From JACJYC01 sp964558465 (lineage in GTDB: Bacteria; Bacteroidota; Bacteroidia; Chitinophagales; Saprospiraceae), in the NCBI GenBank assembly GCA_964558465.1, contig CAZLEF010000035.1, positions 1 to 64,000 of the forward strand: DNA of 64,000 bases. Direction: 5' to 3'. The notes beneath the pieces were generated by a model, which worked only from the letters and a program-made list of their open reading frames with translations, was not told the DNA's origin and ran no database searches. Below are positions 15,977 to 24,955 of this stretch, one piece after another. A program made the translations under genes and the position numbers. How positions within the stretch are numbered: position 1 is the stretch's first letter; each line of letters starts with the position of its first letter.

Positions 15977-17782
15977 TTACAATTTTCCCCAGGGCGTAAA
16001 CGCATTTTTCACATTCCGCAACGGCGCCCGGAGTTCCGGGAAATGGCGGATCAATACGTCTTTCATGGTATGGTTCTGCACCCAGTCCAAACCCGGGCGG
16101 GTATAAATTTCGGGTTTAAAGTCGGAAGACAGGAACCGGTCGCTTTTCAGCCGCCGGGACGCCATGAGGATGAACACCCGGAAAGCGGTGTCGCTGAAAC
16201 CGAATCCTTTGGGCAGCGGTTCGCAAAGGCAGCCCACAAGCAGGTCAACTTTTTCGATATCGCCGCCGTAAATTTCTTCCAGTTCACGGGCCAGTTCCAC
16301 ATTTCCGCCGGTCAGTTTCACAAAATTCCGGGCGGGCCGAAGGTGCAGCAGCCGGCGGAACTGGTTGTAGCGGGGCACGCCGCGTTCGCGGTCGCGCAGG
16401 ATATCGACTGCGCCCATGTCCAGGTGTTTGCCATCAGGGGTGTGGAGGTCGCGCAGGAAATTGGGGAAATTATGGATGGTGATGGCGCCTGGGTAAGCGA
16501 TGCCGAAAGAATAAAAAAGATCCGTGAGGGTCAGTCCGTCTTCCATAGGTTTGCGGGCGTGTTCAAAGATCAGTTCTTTCATGTCCAGGGTCGAACGGTG
16601 TTGCCCGCTCTGCACGTCGTAAAACCGGATATTATCCGGCAACAAAGGATGTAAGCGGTACACGGCGGTAAACTCCTCGGTCAGTGAAAAAGGCGCCCCG
16701 TGGTGGTCTGTTTCCGAACCCGGGATGCCGCTCAAAGCTTCGCTTTTGGAGGCCCTGCCCTTGTTTTTGAGTCGTTTTTCGCCGAGCAGGCCCCACCAGT
16801 TGGCGTTCATAGCGATTTGGAGGGTGGGATGCGGCAGGATGGCGGGCGTCCATTCTATGGTATGGATCTTGGCCATGAGCGCGCAGTTTACCAGGCGGGC
16901 GGTATCGAAGATCTGGTCGCTGGTCCAGTCAGGAAAATGGCCGCGCAGGTGGTCGCAGATCGCGTTGTGTTCGAGGGCAAAAAGGGTGTGCAGGAGTTCC
17001 AGGCCGGTCCACCAGTTGTCATTAAACCCGGTGACCGGGATGCCGCGGCTGTCACGGGGCAGGAAGTGGTCGGTATGGCCGTCCTCGACAAACAGTTTGC
17101 CGTCGAGCGCCTTCCCGCGCAGGATTTCCGTTTGTTGTTCGGTGGAGCCGTAGATCTGGGAGCCGTCCCACCAGTGGGTATTTTTATTCCGGTAGGCCGG
17201 AAATTTCCGGTCTATTTCGTTGAGTGGCGTATCCGCCAGGGTGCGGTGGACCTTCATGGTGTTGTCCGACCATTGGTCACCCGGGGGTAACGGAATTTCG
17301 ATCTGCTCTTCGCTGTCGTGGTGGCCAAACCAGTCGTGCACCATGAATTGGATCCAGGGGGCCGCGAGCAGGTTGACGATGGTAGCGGGTTTGAATTCCC
17401 GGCGCTGCATCAGTTTTTCGCTGATGATGCGGGGGTTGGGCGTCAGCAGTTCCTCGTGGGTCGGGGCGGCGGTGAATTCGCGCGGCACGTTGCGGCCCAT
17501 GCGCATGCCGGTGCAGCCCATGAGCGGCTGTTCGACGTCGTTGAATTTGCCATCGGAATTCCGGATGGCGTAAAATTTGGTGTCGTGGAAAGGGCAGGTT
17601 TTGAGATCGCCCTGGTGTTCAGGCCCCGGGTAGGTGTCGTGCAGGTTTTTGGCCCGCAATTCGTGCCGTAAAGCCAGCAGGTTGAGGATGCCCACCCATT
17701 TTGGCAGGCGGTGCCAGGCAATCACCCGGTTAACTCCTTTAAAAGCGCCGATGAGCAGGCGCTGACCAAATGATAGTTTCAT
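15977..17782 (-). CDS. animal-haem-peroxidase family, alpha-dioxygenase-like
   Basis: 601 residues. The distal His149 lies in QFMVHDWFGHHD, and the tyrosine/proximal histidine pair Tyr375-x-x-His378 is in VYRLHPLLPD. This Y-x-x-H arrangement is that of cyclooxygenases and of plant and bacterial fatty-acid alpha-dioxygenases. THWWDGSQIYG (about 202-212) is another family mark. Such enzymes add O2 to the alpha carbon of fatty acids, giving 2-hydroperoxides. No signal peptide is obvious, although the N-terminal 35 residues contain an amphipathic stretch. A -7/-33 promoter candidate lies just upstream. The small zinc-finger and TIR genes follow after 34 bases. Confidence 0.9.
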   Translation of the reverse strand: MKLSFGQRLLIGAFKGVNRVIAWHRLPKWVGILNLLALRHELRAKNLHDTYPGPEHQGDLKTCPFHDTKFYAIRNSDGKFNDVEQPLMGCTGMRMGRNVPREFTAAPTHEELLTPNPRIISEKLMQRREFKPATIVNLLAAPWIQFMVHDWFGHHDSEEQIEIPLPPGDQWSDNTMKVHRTLADTPLNEIDRKFPAYRNKNTHWWDGSQIYGSTEQQTEILRGKALDGKLFVEDGHTDHFLPRDSRGIPVTGFNDNWWTGLELLHTLFALEHNAICDHLRGHFPDWTSDQIFDTARLVNCALMAKIHTIEWTPAILPHPTLQIAMNANWWGLLGEKRLKNKGRASKSEALSGIPGSETDHHGAPFSLTEEFTAVYRLHPLLPDNIRFYDVQSGQHRSTLDMKELIFEHARKPMEDGLTLTDLFYSFGIAYPGAITIHNFPNFLRDLHTPDGKHLDMGAVDILRDRERGVPRYNQFRRLLHLRPARNFVKLTGGNVELARELEEIYGGDIEKVDLLVGCLCEPLPKGFGFSDTAFRVFILMASRRLKSDRFLSSDFKPEIYTRPGLDWVQNHTMKDVLIRHFPELRAPLRNVKNAFTPWGKL

Positions 17783-17842
17783 TTGACATTGGGAATAGGT
17801 GAAAAAATCGGATTAGAAAAGGCGACGGGGAAAGTAGTGTTA

Positions 17843-17870
17843 CAAAGCTAATGTTTTTTTTAATCTCAAA
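17843..17870 (-). promoter_or_regulatory. candidate promoter, TTTG and TAGCTTTG
   Basis: On the minus strand TAGCTTTG (17843-17850) fits the TAnnTTTG -7 box, with TTTG (17867-17870) 16 bases upstream in an A-rich spacer. It lies about 60 bases before the start of the alpha-dioxygenase-like gene. The spacing is slightly shorter than usual. Confidence 0.4.
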
Positions 17871-17964
17871 GTTGTTTTTTTTTCAAATTATCACCCCTAT
17901 TACGCCCTTCTTTGTCGTTTGAAACTTTGAAACAGACATACTGGATAGAATAGTAACTGTAAAA

Positions 17965-18426
17965 TTATAAAAGTTTATTTTTCTCAACGTCAATATTTAT
18001 AATTGATAAATATTTATCTTTCAAATGGTCAAAATCTTTATCAGATGTAATTAAAGTCGAGTCTGTCACGGAGGCGATAGCGGCAATCCACAAATCATTT
18101 TTACCCATATTACGAGAAGACATGCCAAGTTTCTTATTCTCTAGTTTTCCTTGGCTAAAAGTATCTATTTCAGCATATTTTCTGATTACATCTTTAGAAT
18201 TAATATCCGCTATTACAAATTTATTCAGAAAATCCTCCATTAATTTTATCCGTTTTTCGCTCCATTTATTTCTTAAGGCAAGGGATTCAATTTCTCCAAG
18301 TGTCACAATTGAAATTATAGCAGTATTTTCGCTCCCAAGCGGATTGTAACTTTCATCAAGATTTGACTTGATTTCTCTGTTTTTAAAATAAATAATTATA
18401 GCATTGGTGTCAAATAAAAACCTCAT
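17965..18426 (-). CDS. vapC: PIN-domain toxin (VapC-like)
   Basis: 153 residues with a PIN ribonuclease fold. The first acidic residue is in FLFDTNAIIIYFK (Asp6). A conserved Glu follows in SIVTLGEIESLAL, then Asp in GKNDLWIAAIA and Asp in LITSDKDFDHL. This is a complete acidic quartet, so it is probably an active Mg2+-dependent RNase. The start overlaps the stop of the upstream antitoxin-like gene by four bases (ATGA), the usual toxin-antitoxin coupling. The A+T-rich codon use differs from the surrounding genes and fits horizontal gain. Confidence 0.9.
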   Translation of the reverse strand: MRFLFDTNAIIIYFKNREIKSNLDESYNPLGSENTAIISIVTLGEIESLALRNKWSEKRIKLMEDFLNKFVIADINSKDVIRKYAEIDTFSQGKLENKKLGMSSRNMGKNDLWIAAIASVTDSTLITSDKDFDHLKDKYLSIINIDVEKNKLL

Positions 18427-18695
18427 ATCATTTCGAGTAATTCGTCCAAGGGTTCTCTAATATCCATTTCCTGAATAATTTTTTCCACTTCTTCCGGATC
18501 AAACCCTGAATAATTTTGCTCCACCTTTAATTGTTCAATATCCAGTTTTTCCCGCAAAGGTTTCACAAGTCCGAATAACGCATCATCAACAGGTTTGTAA
18601 TCTTTGATTAATACCTCCAATTTGTCCAACAATTTTTCATCATCAATATGGGTAATCCGCTCGATGATATGATATTTTTTCGCTTGTACCGTCAT
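18423..18695 (-). CDS. putative antitoxin paired with the PIN toxin
   Basis: A 90-residue acidic protein. The N-terminal half (YHIIERITHIDDEKLLDKLEVLIKDY) looks like the helical addiction-module proteins common in this phylum that end their first domain with a short helix after a conserved hydrophobic patch. The C-terminal half is strongly acidic (FDPEEVEKIIQEMDIREP) and would wrap the toxin. It is translationally coupled to the toxin by a four-base overlap. No DNA-binding motif is obvious, so autoregulation is unclear. Confidence 0.8.
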   Translation of the reverse strand: MTVQAKKYHIIERITHIDDEKLLDKLEVLIKDYKPVDDALFGLVKPLREKLDIEQLKVEQNYSGFDPEEVEKIIQEMDIREPLDELLEMI

Positions 18696-18779
18696 AAGCC
18701 AATTCTTTATGCTGAAAACAATCCAAATATCCGAAAAAGTTCGGTCTTTTCCAACAATTTATTAATTTTTTCAACGGCG

Positions 18780-20186
18780 CTATCTTTCCTTACTCTCCCC
18801 TCCTGTTCTCCCCATCTCCCCGCCCCCCGTCGTCACCCAATACTTCGCCAGCATATTCGGCACCTCCCATTCAGGCAGTTTGCCGTCCTTCAGGTACTGC
18901 AAATATTTTTCCGCCACCTGTGAAAAATGGGCTTCGTGCCCCGATTTGAAGGCTTCCGGAATGCCGATTTCATAGCCTTTGGCAGCCAACCGGTAAGAAA
19001 GACCCGGATACCGGTCGGCCAAACCTTCCAGGGCCTTTTTCAATTCCGGCTCCATGGCCGCCGCCGCTTCCGGGTTGACGGATTCCACGTACAACGCCGG
19101 TTTATAGCCCTGTTCCGCCCCCTGCCGGATGATCAGGTTCGCCCGGGTCCCGCGCATAATAGAAAAATGGGTATCCCCCGCACCTTCCGGGGCCTGGTAA
19201 TTCCAGATCACAGAGACCTTGGCGTGCACGCCGTTGATGGTCAAATTGATCTCGCCGTTGGAAAATACCCGCAGCAAAGAGTCGTTGACGATATCTTTAC
19301 TCAGGAAATCAGGGTACCCGTTCATCCCGGTGACGAGATGGAACTGGGCCGGTGTCAGGTCCGTTGCCCAGCGCCGGGCGGCCAGCAAGGCGATGTCTTT
19401 CTGGTAATCGATGATCTTTTCCGGAAAACATTCCCAAAATACCAGGTCCACCAGGTGGGTGGATACGTCCACGATACCCTCGCCTTGCTGTCTGACGTCA
19501 AAAAACCAGGCGGGCCGGATCAAGGGGGCGCCTGAAACGTATTTAAAAAAATGGTGCACACTTTCCTTGGTGATGGCAGGTTCTTCCGGCGTTCCTTTTT
19601 GCAGTTCGCCAAACAGACCGGGCGCCTGCGACAGTTCCTTTTGCAGGATGGTGGTAATCTCGTACCGTTCGGTCATGATATCGTACAACAAAAGGTTTTT
19701 TTCAGTAGCCATTGCAAAGGCTGCCTTCAACCTTTCAAAATCCGCCCGGTTAATAGCCATCGGTTTGTCGGCCAGCACGTTGTAACCCGCCAGGATGGCG
19801 AATTCAATGTAGTCGGTTTTGCGGGCGTTATTGCCGGATATGACCACGACGTTGCCTGCTTTTTCGTTGGCCATTTTTTCCAGAAAATCGGGACCGTTAT
19901 AAATCCGGGATTGCCAGTTGGTCGGGTTGTCGGCCCGGTTGTTGTAACTTTCGATCCGTGCGAGATGGGCATCCAGATCCGGACCCAGGTTCGGCGCATA
20001 AATATGGACCACGGAATCGATCTGTTCATTCCCGAATTTCTGAACGAGCGCAGCGTGGAAATGCCCGGGGTCGAGGGTAATGAGGCGGATCTTGTCCGGC
20101 GCTGATTCGCTTGGGTTCATGTTGGTGCAGGATTGCAGGAGGAAGGCCCCTGGCAGGAAAAATAAAAAGAGTTGATTTAATCGCAT
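18780..20186 (-). CDS. Gfo/Idh/MocA-type oxidoreductase, lipoprotein
   Basis: 468 residues. A lipoprotein signal ends at Cys20 (FLLQSC). The N-terminal domain opens with IRLITLDPGHFHAALVQKFG, a variant nucleotide-binding strand-turn-helix, and contains VLADKPMAINRADFERLKAA, where the EKP-like motif reads DKP. A long putative oxidoreductase C-terminal domain follows. These exported enzymes oxidise or isomerise sugars with tightly bound NAD(P). The last residues (GGEMGRTGGESKER) are written by a CTCCCC-rich repeat and are unlikely to be ancestral. It is the last gene of the minus-strand carbohydrate locus, separated from the next by a repeat block. Confidence 0.9.
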   Translation of the reverse strand: MRLNQLFLFFLPGAFLLQSCTNMNPSESAPDKIRLITLDPGHFHAALVQKFGNEQIDSVVHIYAPNLGPDLDAHLARIESYNNRADNPTNWQSRIYNGPDFLEKMANEKAGNVVVISGNNARKTDYIEFAILAGYNVLADKPMAINRADFERLKAAFAMATEKNLLLYDIMTERYEITTILQKELSQAPGLFGELQKGTPEEPAITKESVHHFFKYVSGAPLIRPAWFFDVRQQGEGIVDVSTHLVDLVFWECFPEKIIDYQKDIALLAARRWATDLTPAQFHLVTGMNGYPDFLSKDIVNDSLLRVFSNGEINLTINGVHAKVSVIWNYQAPEGAGDTHFSIMRGTRANLIIRQGAEQGYKPALYVESVNPEAAAAMEPELKKALEGLADRYPGLSYRLAAKGYEIGIPEAFKSGHEAHFSQVAEKYLQYLKDGKLPEWEVPNMLAKYWVTTGGGEMGRTGGESKER

Positions 20187-20189
20187 ATT

Positions 20190-20335
20190 GAGATTGTTTG
20201 GAGTTGTTTGGAGTTGTTTGGGGTTGTTTGGGGTTGTTTGGAGTTGTTTGGAGTTGTTTGGGGTTGTTTGGGGTAACGTCAGCTTAACAATAATGAACCA
20301 TCATGAACAATTATAAACCATCATAAACCATCAAT
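20190..20335. repeat. paired-arm repeat, units TTGTTTGGRG and ATAAACCATC
   Basis: The left arm has eight copies of a 10-bp unit (TTGTTTGGAG or TTGTTTGGGG). The right arm has four to five copies of a 10-14 bp unit (ATAAACCATC, ATGAACCATC). The arms are complementary in vocabulary, with GGTTTAT against TTGTTTGG words, but pair imperfectly. It fills the whole gap between two oxidoreductase genes. A sister element is at 33480-33620. Confidence 0.85.
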
Positions 20336-20338
20336 TCT

Positions 20339-21748
20339 TCAAGGCCGCACAAACTCGGTCCCATAAGGATAACGCTGTGGCCGGGACAAGGTGGCGTTGG
20401 CCTCGTCGTCGTTCCTGAACCGCTCTTTTGCCGGATCCCAATACAGTTTCCGGCCCAGTTTCATGGCGGTGTGGAAAACCAGGCAGGCCGAACAGGAGCG
20501 GTGGGCCACTTCCACGGGCGCCACGGTTTGCCGGCCGCTGATGATGCAATCCAGCCAGTTGCCGTGTTGGTCGGGGCTGTCGTAGAGGTGGATTTCATCC
20601 GGGCCGATGACGGATTGCAGGATCTTCGGGTCGCTCGCGCTGAATGCGTCGCTGTTTTGGGCTTTTGAGGGGTCGCTGGCGGTTACGCCGACGTTTCCGC
20701 GGGAGACAAAAATCCAGCCCTCAGTCCCTTCAAACCGCACACCGTTCGGAAATTCGCCGCTAACCAGCATGGTAGCCCCGTTGGCGTATTTGGCTTCCAC
20801 CAGGAAATCGCCGTGCACATTCCAGAGGCCGCTTTTCGGAAATTGGGCCTTCGCTTCCATTTCAACAGGGCCGGTAAATTCCGTCCCCATCCCCCAATGC
20901 GCCGTGTCGATATGGTGGGCGCCCCAACCGGTGATCATGCCGGCGCCAAATTGCTCGCAACGGAGCCAGCCCGGCCTGTCGTATCCGGTTTGCGGATGCA
21001 CCCGCTTTTCCGTGTAATAGACATAGGGTGTGGAGCCCAGCCAGCGGTCGTAGTCCAGGCCGGCGGGGATGGGCATTTCCGGTTCCGGGTCGCCGGAGGG
21101 GTCGCCGGGCAGGCCGATCCGCACGGTTTTGACCGCCCCGATCCTGCCGTTGCGCACCAGTTCGCAGGCGCGTTTGAATTGCGGCCAGGGGTTGGCCGAC
21201 CGTTGCTGGCTGCCCACCTGGAAAATGACACCGGTGCGGTGTACAATATCACTCATTAACCGGCCTTCGGCAATGGTGAGCGAAGCGGGCTTTTGCAGGT
21301 AGATATGTTTCCCGGCCAGGGCGGCTTCAATGGCGGGCTGTGCGTGCCAATGGTCGGGTGTGCTGATGATGACCGCATCGACCTCTGGGTTCATCAGCAT
21401 TTCGCGATAGTCTCCATAGGTTTTCACCTCGTGGCCGCCCTTGTTTTGATCCAGGTATCGCTTTTCGATCCAGTTCTTGCCGTCCTGCATCCGGTTGCGG
21501 TCGACGTCGCATACGGCAATGACCCGCGCCTGGTCATAACGCATGGTGTCGGGCAGGTCGTGTTCCCGGGCGATACGGCCAAACCCGATCTGGCCGACCT
21601 GAATCCGGTTGCTGGGCGCTTTTTTTCCGAATACAGAGGCAGGTACGATGGTGGGCAGTGCGATCATGCCAAGTGCGCCTGCTGCGGCAGTTTTCAGGTA
21701 TGCTCTGCGGGAAAGACCTTTTGGTGTGGTGGATTTTTTGGTCAACAT
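20339..21748 (-). CDS. Gfo/Idh/MocA-family oxidoreductase with Tat signal
   Basis: 469 residues. A twin-arginine signal (SRRAYLKTAAAGALGMIALP, Arg14-Arg15) directs folded export with its cofactor. The Rossmann domain opens at about residue 48 with IQVGQIGFGRIAREH and continues with the CDVD cofactor loop. GKHIYLQKPASLTIAEGRLM holds the family's E/QKP catalytic-lysine motif. The C-terminal alpha/beta domain carries GWGAHHIDTAHWGMG. The substrate is probably a sugar or inositol derivative. It lies between repeat blocks upstream of the lipoprotein oxidoreductase and downstream of the sugar isomerase, all on the same strand. Confidence 0.93.
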   Translation of the reverse strand: MLTKKSTTPKGLSRRAYLKTAAAGALGMIALPTIVPASVFGKKAPSNRIQVGQIGFGRIAREHDLPDTMRYDQARVIAVCDVDRNRMQDGKNWIEKRYLDQNKGGHEVKTYGDYREMLMNPEVDAVIISTPDHWHAQPAIEAALAGKHIYLQKPASLTIAEGRLMSDIVHRTGVIFQVGSQQRSANPWPQFKRACELVRNGRIGAVKTVRIGLPGDPSGDPEPEMPIPAGLDYDRWLGSTPYVYYTEKRVHPQTGYDRPGWLRCEQFGAGMITGWGAHHIDTAHWGMGTEFTGPVEMEAKAQFPKSGLWNVHGDFLVEAKYANGATMLVSGEFPNGVRFEGTEGWIFVSRGNVGVTASDPSKAQNSDAFSASDPKILQSVIGPDEIHLYDSPDQHGNWLDCIISGRQTVAPVEVAHRSCSACLVFHTAMKLGRKLYWDPAKERFRNDDEANATLSRPQRYPYGTEFVRP

Positions 21749-21749
21749 G

Positions 21750-21829
21750 GATCTTTTTTTTTGAGGAACTGAGGAACTGAGGAACTGAGGAACTGAGGAA
21801 TCGATTCCTCAAATACTCGATTCCTCAAA
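21750..21829. repeat. GAGGAACT tandem with palindromic turn
   Basis: Four to five copies of the 8-bp unit GAGGAACT (about 21762-21798) run into GAGGAATCGATTCCTC, a perfect 16-bp palindrome. CTCGATTCCTCAAA follows. The block can fold back on itself, and it fills the gap between the Tat-oxidoreductase and sugar-isomerase genes. Confidence 0.85.
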
Positions 21830-22768
21830 TTATAAATATTTCTCCAACAACAATTTAGTCTTCCTGATCCCCTCCGGTTCCGGCTGGGTTTTGCCTTCGT
21901 ATTCAATGCCGATATACCCGGAAAACCTGGATGCCTTGACGATGCCGATCAGTTTTTGATAATCCATTTTGGGTTGTTCACCGTTGGCGTCAAAATCATA
22001 GGTCTTGGCGCTTACGCCCTTGGCATAAGGCAGCATTTCCTGTACGCCTTTGTAACGGTCGTATTCATTTTCGCAGGGATCCTGTGTCTGACCCCAGGGG
22101 TGTGAAATGCAAAAATTGCCAAAATCGGGCAGGGTTCCTACATTTTCCCGGTTCACCTGTTTCATCACATCAGCCACCCAGGCGCCGTTGGAGGAGTCGC
22201 TTCCGTGGTTTTCCACCACTACATTGATGCCCATGGTCCGGGCAAACTCTCCAAGCCGGCCGAGCGAATCCACCGATGCCGTTTTTTTGGCATTGGAATC
22301 GCCTTCTCCGTGGAGGTTGACCCGTACGGTTTTGCACCCGAGGAATTTAGCCGCTTCGATCCATTTTTTGTGGTTGTCTACGGCTGCCAATCTTTCGGAG
22401 TCATTGGGCAGAGCAAGCGGGCCTTCTTCATCTACCATGATCAGGTGATTGACCACACCGGCGTCTTTGCTCCGGTTCAACAATTCGGTCAGGTAAGCCG
22501 AATTTTTACCGGCTTCCTTAAAGTTCATTTTTTTGCCGCCGAAAAAGCCGTTGACGTATTCCACCGCCGAAACGCCGAATTCGTTTCTGGCCAGGGCCGG
22601 AAAATCGAGGTGGTCCAGTTCGCCGGCAAACAAGGCCCGGTTCAGCGACCACTGGGCCAGCGAAATTTCAATCGGCAGTGGAGAGCATTGGGTAATGATC
22701 GAAGGCATAATCAGGATACCGCCTGCGGTTGCAAGGGATTGTTGGATGAAGGTTCTTCTTGTGGACAT
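21830..22768 (-). CDS. exported sugar phosphate isomerase/epimerase (xylose isomerase-like TIM barrel)
   Basis: 312 residues from ATG 22768, chosen because it opens a twin-arginine-like signal (STRRTFIQQSLATAGG). The body is an AP-endonuclease-2/xylose-isomerase-like TIM barrel. Likely metal ligands lie in MGINVVVENHGSDSS (Glu), TLPDFGNFCIS (Asp) and YIGIEYEG (Glu). Such exported isomerases commonly act with Gfo/Idh/MocA dehydrogenases on keto-sugar intermediates, which fits its neighbours. An upstream extension to 22801 is encoded by a hairpin repeat (22786-22803) and is rejected. Confidence 0.9.
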   Translation of the reverse strand: MSTRRTFIQQSLATAGGILIMPSIITQCSPLPIEISLAQWSLNRALFAGELDHLDFPALARNEFGVSAVEYVNGFFGGKKMNFKEAGKNSAYLTELLNRSKDAGVVNHLIMVDEEGPLALPNDSERLAAVDNHKKWIEAAKFLGCKTVRVNLHGEGDSNAKKTASVDSLGRLGEFARTMGINVVVENHGSDSSNGAWVADVMKQVNRENVGTLPDFGNFCISHPWGQTQDPCENEYDRYKGVQEMLPYAKGVSAKTYDFDANGEQPKMDYQKLIGIVKASRFSGYIGIEYEGKTQPEPEGIRKTKLLLEKYL

Positions 22769-22785
22769 AGCGGGTCTGTTGATGT

Positions 22786-22945
22786 GCGTGCCACGCGGCA
22801 CGCGTGGTTGATTCGTTGATTCGGTGATTCGTTGATTCGTTGATTCGTTGATTCGTTGATTCGTTGATTCGTTGATTCGTTGATTTGAAACGGCGGCCCT
22901 CGCATCAACACATCAACACATCAACGAATCAACAAATAATACCAT
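22786..22945. repeat. hairpin plus paired-arm repeat, unit GATTCGTT
   Basis: A hairpin, GCGTGCC-ACGC-GGCACGC (22786-22803), opens the block. The left arm follows, with about nine copies of TTGATTCG/GATTCGTT (22806-22884), then a short spacer. The right arm (22905-22935) consists of ATCAACACATCAACGAATC words, the reverse complement of the left vocabulary. It fills the gap between the isomerase and PmoA-ThuA genes. The opening GTTGATGTGCGYGCCACGC is shared with 31613-31631. Confidence 0.88.
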
Positions 22946-22948
22946 CCC

Positions 22949-24955
22949 TCATTCATTCATCAACACTCTCGTCGCCCGCCCATAATCCAGCCGGTCCGTC
23001 CCATCCAGCACCCAGCGGATGCCGCCCAGCAGGTGTTGCAGAAATTGCGGGTCGGAATAATATTCGATCTTATGCCCGAGCGCGGTGTACCAGACCCGTC
23101 CGGTTTCCGTTTCCCGGCGCCAGCACAGAGGCGCCAGATTGCCAAAGGCAGTTCCCGGGTATTCAGCCTTTTGATCGTCATTCACGGTGGTCAGGTCGGC
23201 GGATAACAGGATATGGTTGGCGGGGTTGAGTTGGTCGAGGTAATAACATTCATCCTCCCAATTCCAGGTTTCCGGCAAATGCAGCGTGGAGGGATGATAC
23301 CGGTCCAGTACCCGCACATCAAACCGCTGCAAAGGCGGATGTCGCCGGAATTTCCCGCCCAGCAACCGCCAGAACCAGGGCCATTGGCGCTCCGACCCGC
23401 TGGCAGAATGGATACCGACAAATCCGCCGCCCGCCTGGATGTAACGCTGGAACGCCAGCTTGCCGGCATCCGTGTCGAAGGTTTCGTTGTTGGTATTCGC
23501 ACAGATGACGGCGTGGTACCCCTTCAGGTTCTCTTCTGTAATAAAAGCCGGATCATCGGTCACATCCACTTGAAAGCCGTTGGCGGCGCCCAGTTTTTGG
23601 ATGGCGCCGGCGCTTGCAGCCCGGTTGTCGTGGACAAATCCCTTTCCGTTTTTGGTGTACACCAGCACCCGTTTACCCGACCCCGTGTTGTTCAGGATCA
23701 CTTCGGCCGTAGCCGGGTGGGCGTAATCCTGCCAGTATTTTTCCAGGGTTTCAGCGGGGATTTCCCCGTCGTAGACCAGCATCCGGTATTTCAGGGAGTA
23801 AGTTCGGCCGGGTTCCAGTATCCAGTTTTGTTCCTGGGCCGGGTTAAAATTGATAAAAACGTTTTCTTTGCCTTCATTCATCCCCACGGGCCAGATCCGG
23901 AGGTGTTCAGGGTGGTTGTGGTTGAGGGGGTGGGTCATGAAAAGGATACCGGATTGCCCCATGGCCGATACGCCCCGGGCGTCGATCCAGCGGGCGCGGA
24001 CGCCGTTGGCGTCGGATTTATTTTTGCCTTCGGAGGTGAGCAGCCGGGCGGTCCGGTCGTCCCATTTCCCGGTAGCACGGTATCCAAATCCCTGGTAACG
24101 GTAGGCGTTGATGGCAAACGCGCTGTCGCCTGTAAACAAATCGGATGAAAAATCGACAACCCAGGGGTCTTTTTCAGATCCGTTTGCCCAAACCCGGATA
24201 TTCCAATCCTCTTCCAGTGCGGTTTTAGCCCCGTCCGGGTGGGGCGCTGTCAGGTCGATATGCGCATGACGGACGGACATTTCACCGAATACGGGGCCGG
24301 ACACCGCAACCGGAGCGCCGGAAGGTTTCACCGTCCCCTGGCCTTCGTACAGGTTCCAGAAATCCACCTGGCGGCCCTCGAAGGTGACGCGGGTCCAGGG
24401 GTTCCAGATCCCGAGGTGGTGGGCGTGGTCGGCGGGTTGGATGGCCGTCAGGACCTCTTCGCCGGGCGACCAGACCGGGTGGATGAACCCTCCCCGGCGG
24501 TTAAGCAGCGGTTTTCCCGGCGGCGCCTCCACCGGTTCGTACTGATAATGCAGAATATTTTGCCCGTTTCGGTGAAAACGGACGCCGGCAGATTCGCGGA
24601 CGGCCGCAATGTTATTCTTTTGTTTTGTTGAGGTACCCGCGGAGGCGTACAAGTGAAAAACCCGTTTTGTCCCGGCAGGCGTATCGCCGTCGAGCAGCCA
24701 CCAGATACGGCCCTGTGCAAATTGAAAATCAACCGGTTTTTCGCCGGTCTCCGTTTGTTCAGCCATTCTGAATGGACCGGGATCAGGGGAAATGGAAATG
24801 CCGTCGAGGGAAACGGAAACCGGGCTGTTGCGGCGGTCGTGGTCACCGGCAGATGCGACCAGGGAGAGTTGCAGTGGGCCCTGGCCGTAATGGGCGCCGG
24901 CGATCAACATAAAAGCGATCAGAATACTCAATCGATTGTATAGGAATGGGTGCAT
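22949..24955 (-). CDS. PmoA-like (DUF6807) and ThuA-like fusion protein, exported
   Basis: 668 residues from ATG 24955, after which a signal peptide follows (LSILIAFMLIAGAHYGQG). Residues about 25-430 match the PmoA/DUF6807 family (NRRGGFIHPVWSPGEEVLTA; DHAHHLGIWNPWTRVTFEGR). Residues about 440-660 match the ThuA-like trehalose-utilisation fold (GKRVLVYTKNGKGFVHDNRA, then GGGFVGIHSASG). Fusions and neighbours of this kind recur in exported sugar-processing loci of Bacteroidota, and the chemistry of both domains is unproven. Its place between the isomerase and the fucosidase suggests work on a fucosylated or related glycan. A TAAATTTG -7 box lies about 50 bases upstream. Confidence 0.9.
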   Translation of the reverse strand: MHPFLYNRLSILIAFMLIAGAHYGQGPLQLSLVASAGDHDRRNSPVSVSLDGISISPDPGPFRMAEQTETGEKPVDFQFAQGRIWWLLDGDTPAGTKRVFHLYASAGTSTKQKNNIAAVRESAGVRFHRNGQNILHYQYEPVEAPPGKPLLNRRGGFIHPVWSPGEEVLTAIQPADHAHHLGIWNPWTRVTFEGRQVDFWNLYEGQGTVKPSGAPVAVSGPVFGEMSVRHAHIDLTAPHPDGAKTALEEDWNIRVWANGSEKDPWVVDFSSDLFTGDSAFAINAYRYQGFGYRATGKWDDRTARLLTSEGKNKSDANGVRARWIDARGVSAMGQSGILFMTHPLNHNHPEHLRIWPVGMNEGKENVFINFNPAQEQNWILEPGRTYSLKYRMLVYDGEIPAETLEKYWQDYAHPATAEVILNNTGSGKRVLVYTKNGKGFVHDNRAASAGAIQKLGAANGFQVDVTDDPAFITEENLKGYHAVICANTNNETFDTDAGKLAFQRYIQAGGGFVGIHSASGSERQWPWFWRLLGGKFRRHPPLQRFDVRVLDRYHPSTLHLPETWNWEDECYYLDQLNPANHILLSADLTTVNDDQKAEYPGTAFGNLAPLCWRRETETGRVWYTALGHKIEYYSDPQFLQHLLGGIRWVLDGTDRLDYGRATRVLMNE

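Noticed and set aside
17943..18780. Larger defence island around the toxin-antitoxin pair and the TIR gene
   Set aside because: They are separated by the haem peroxidase gene and no restriction, CRISPR or other defence gene is near.
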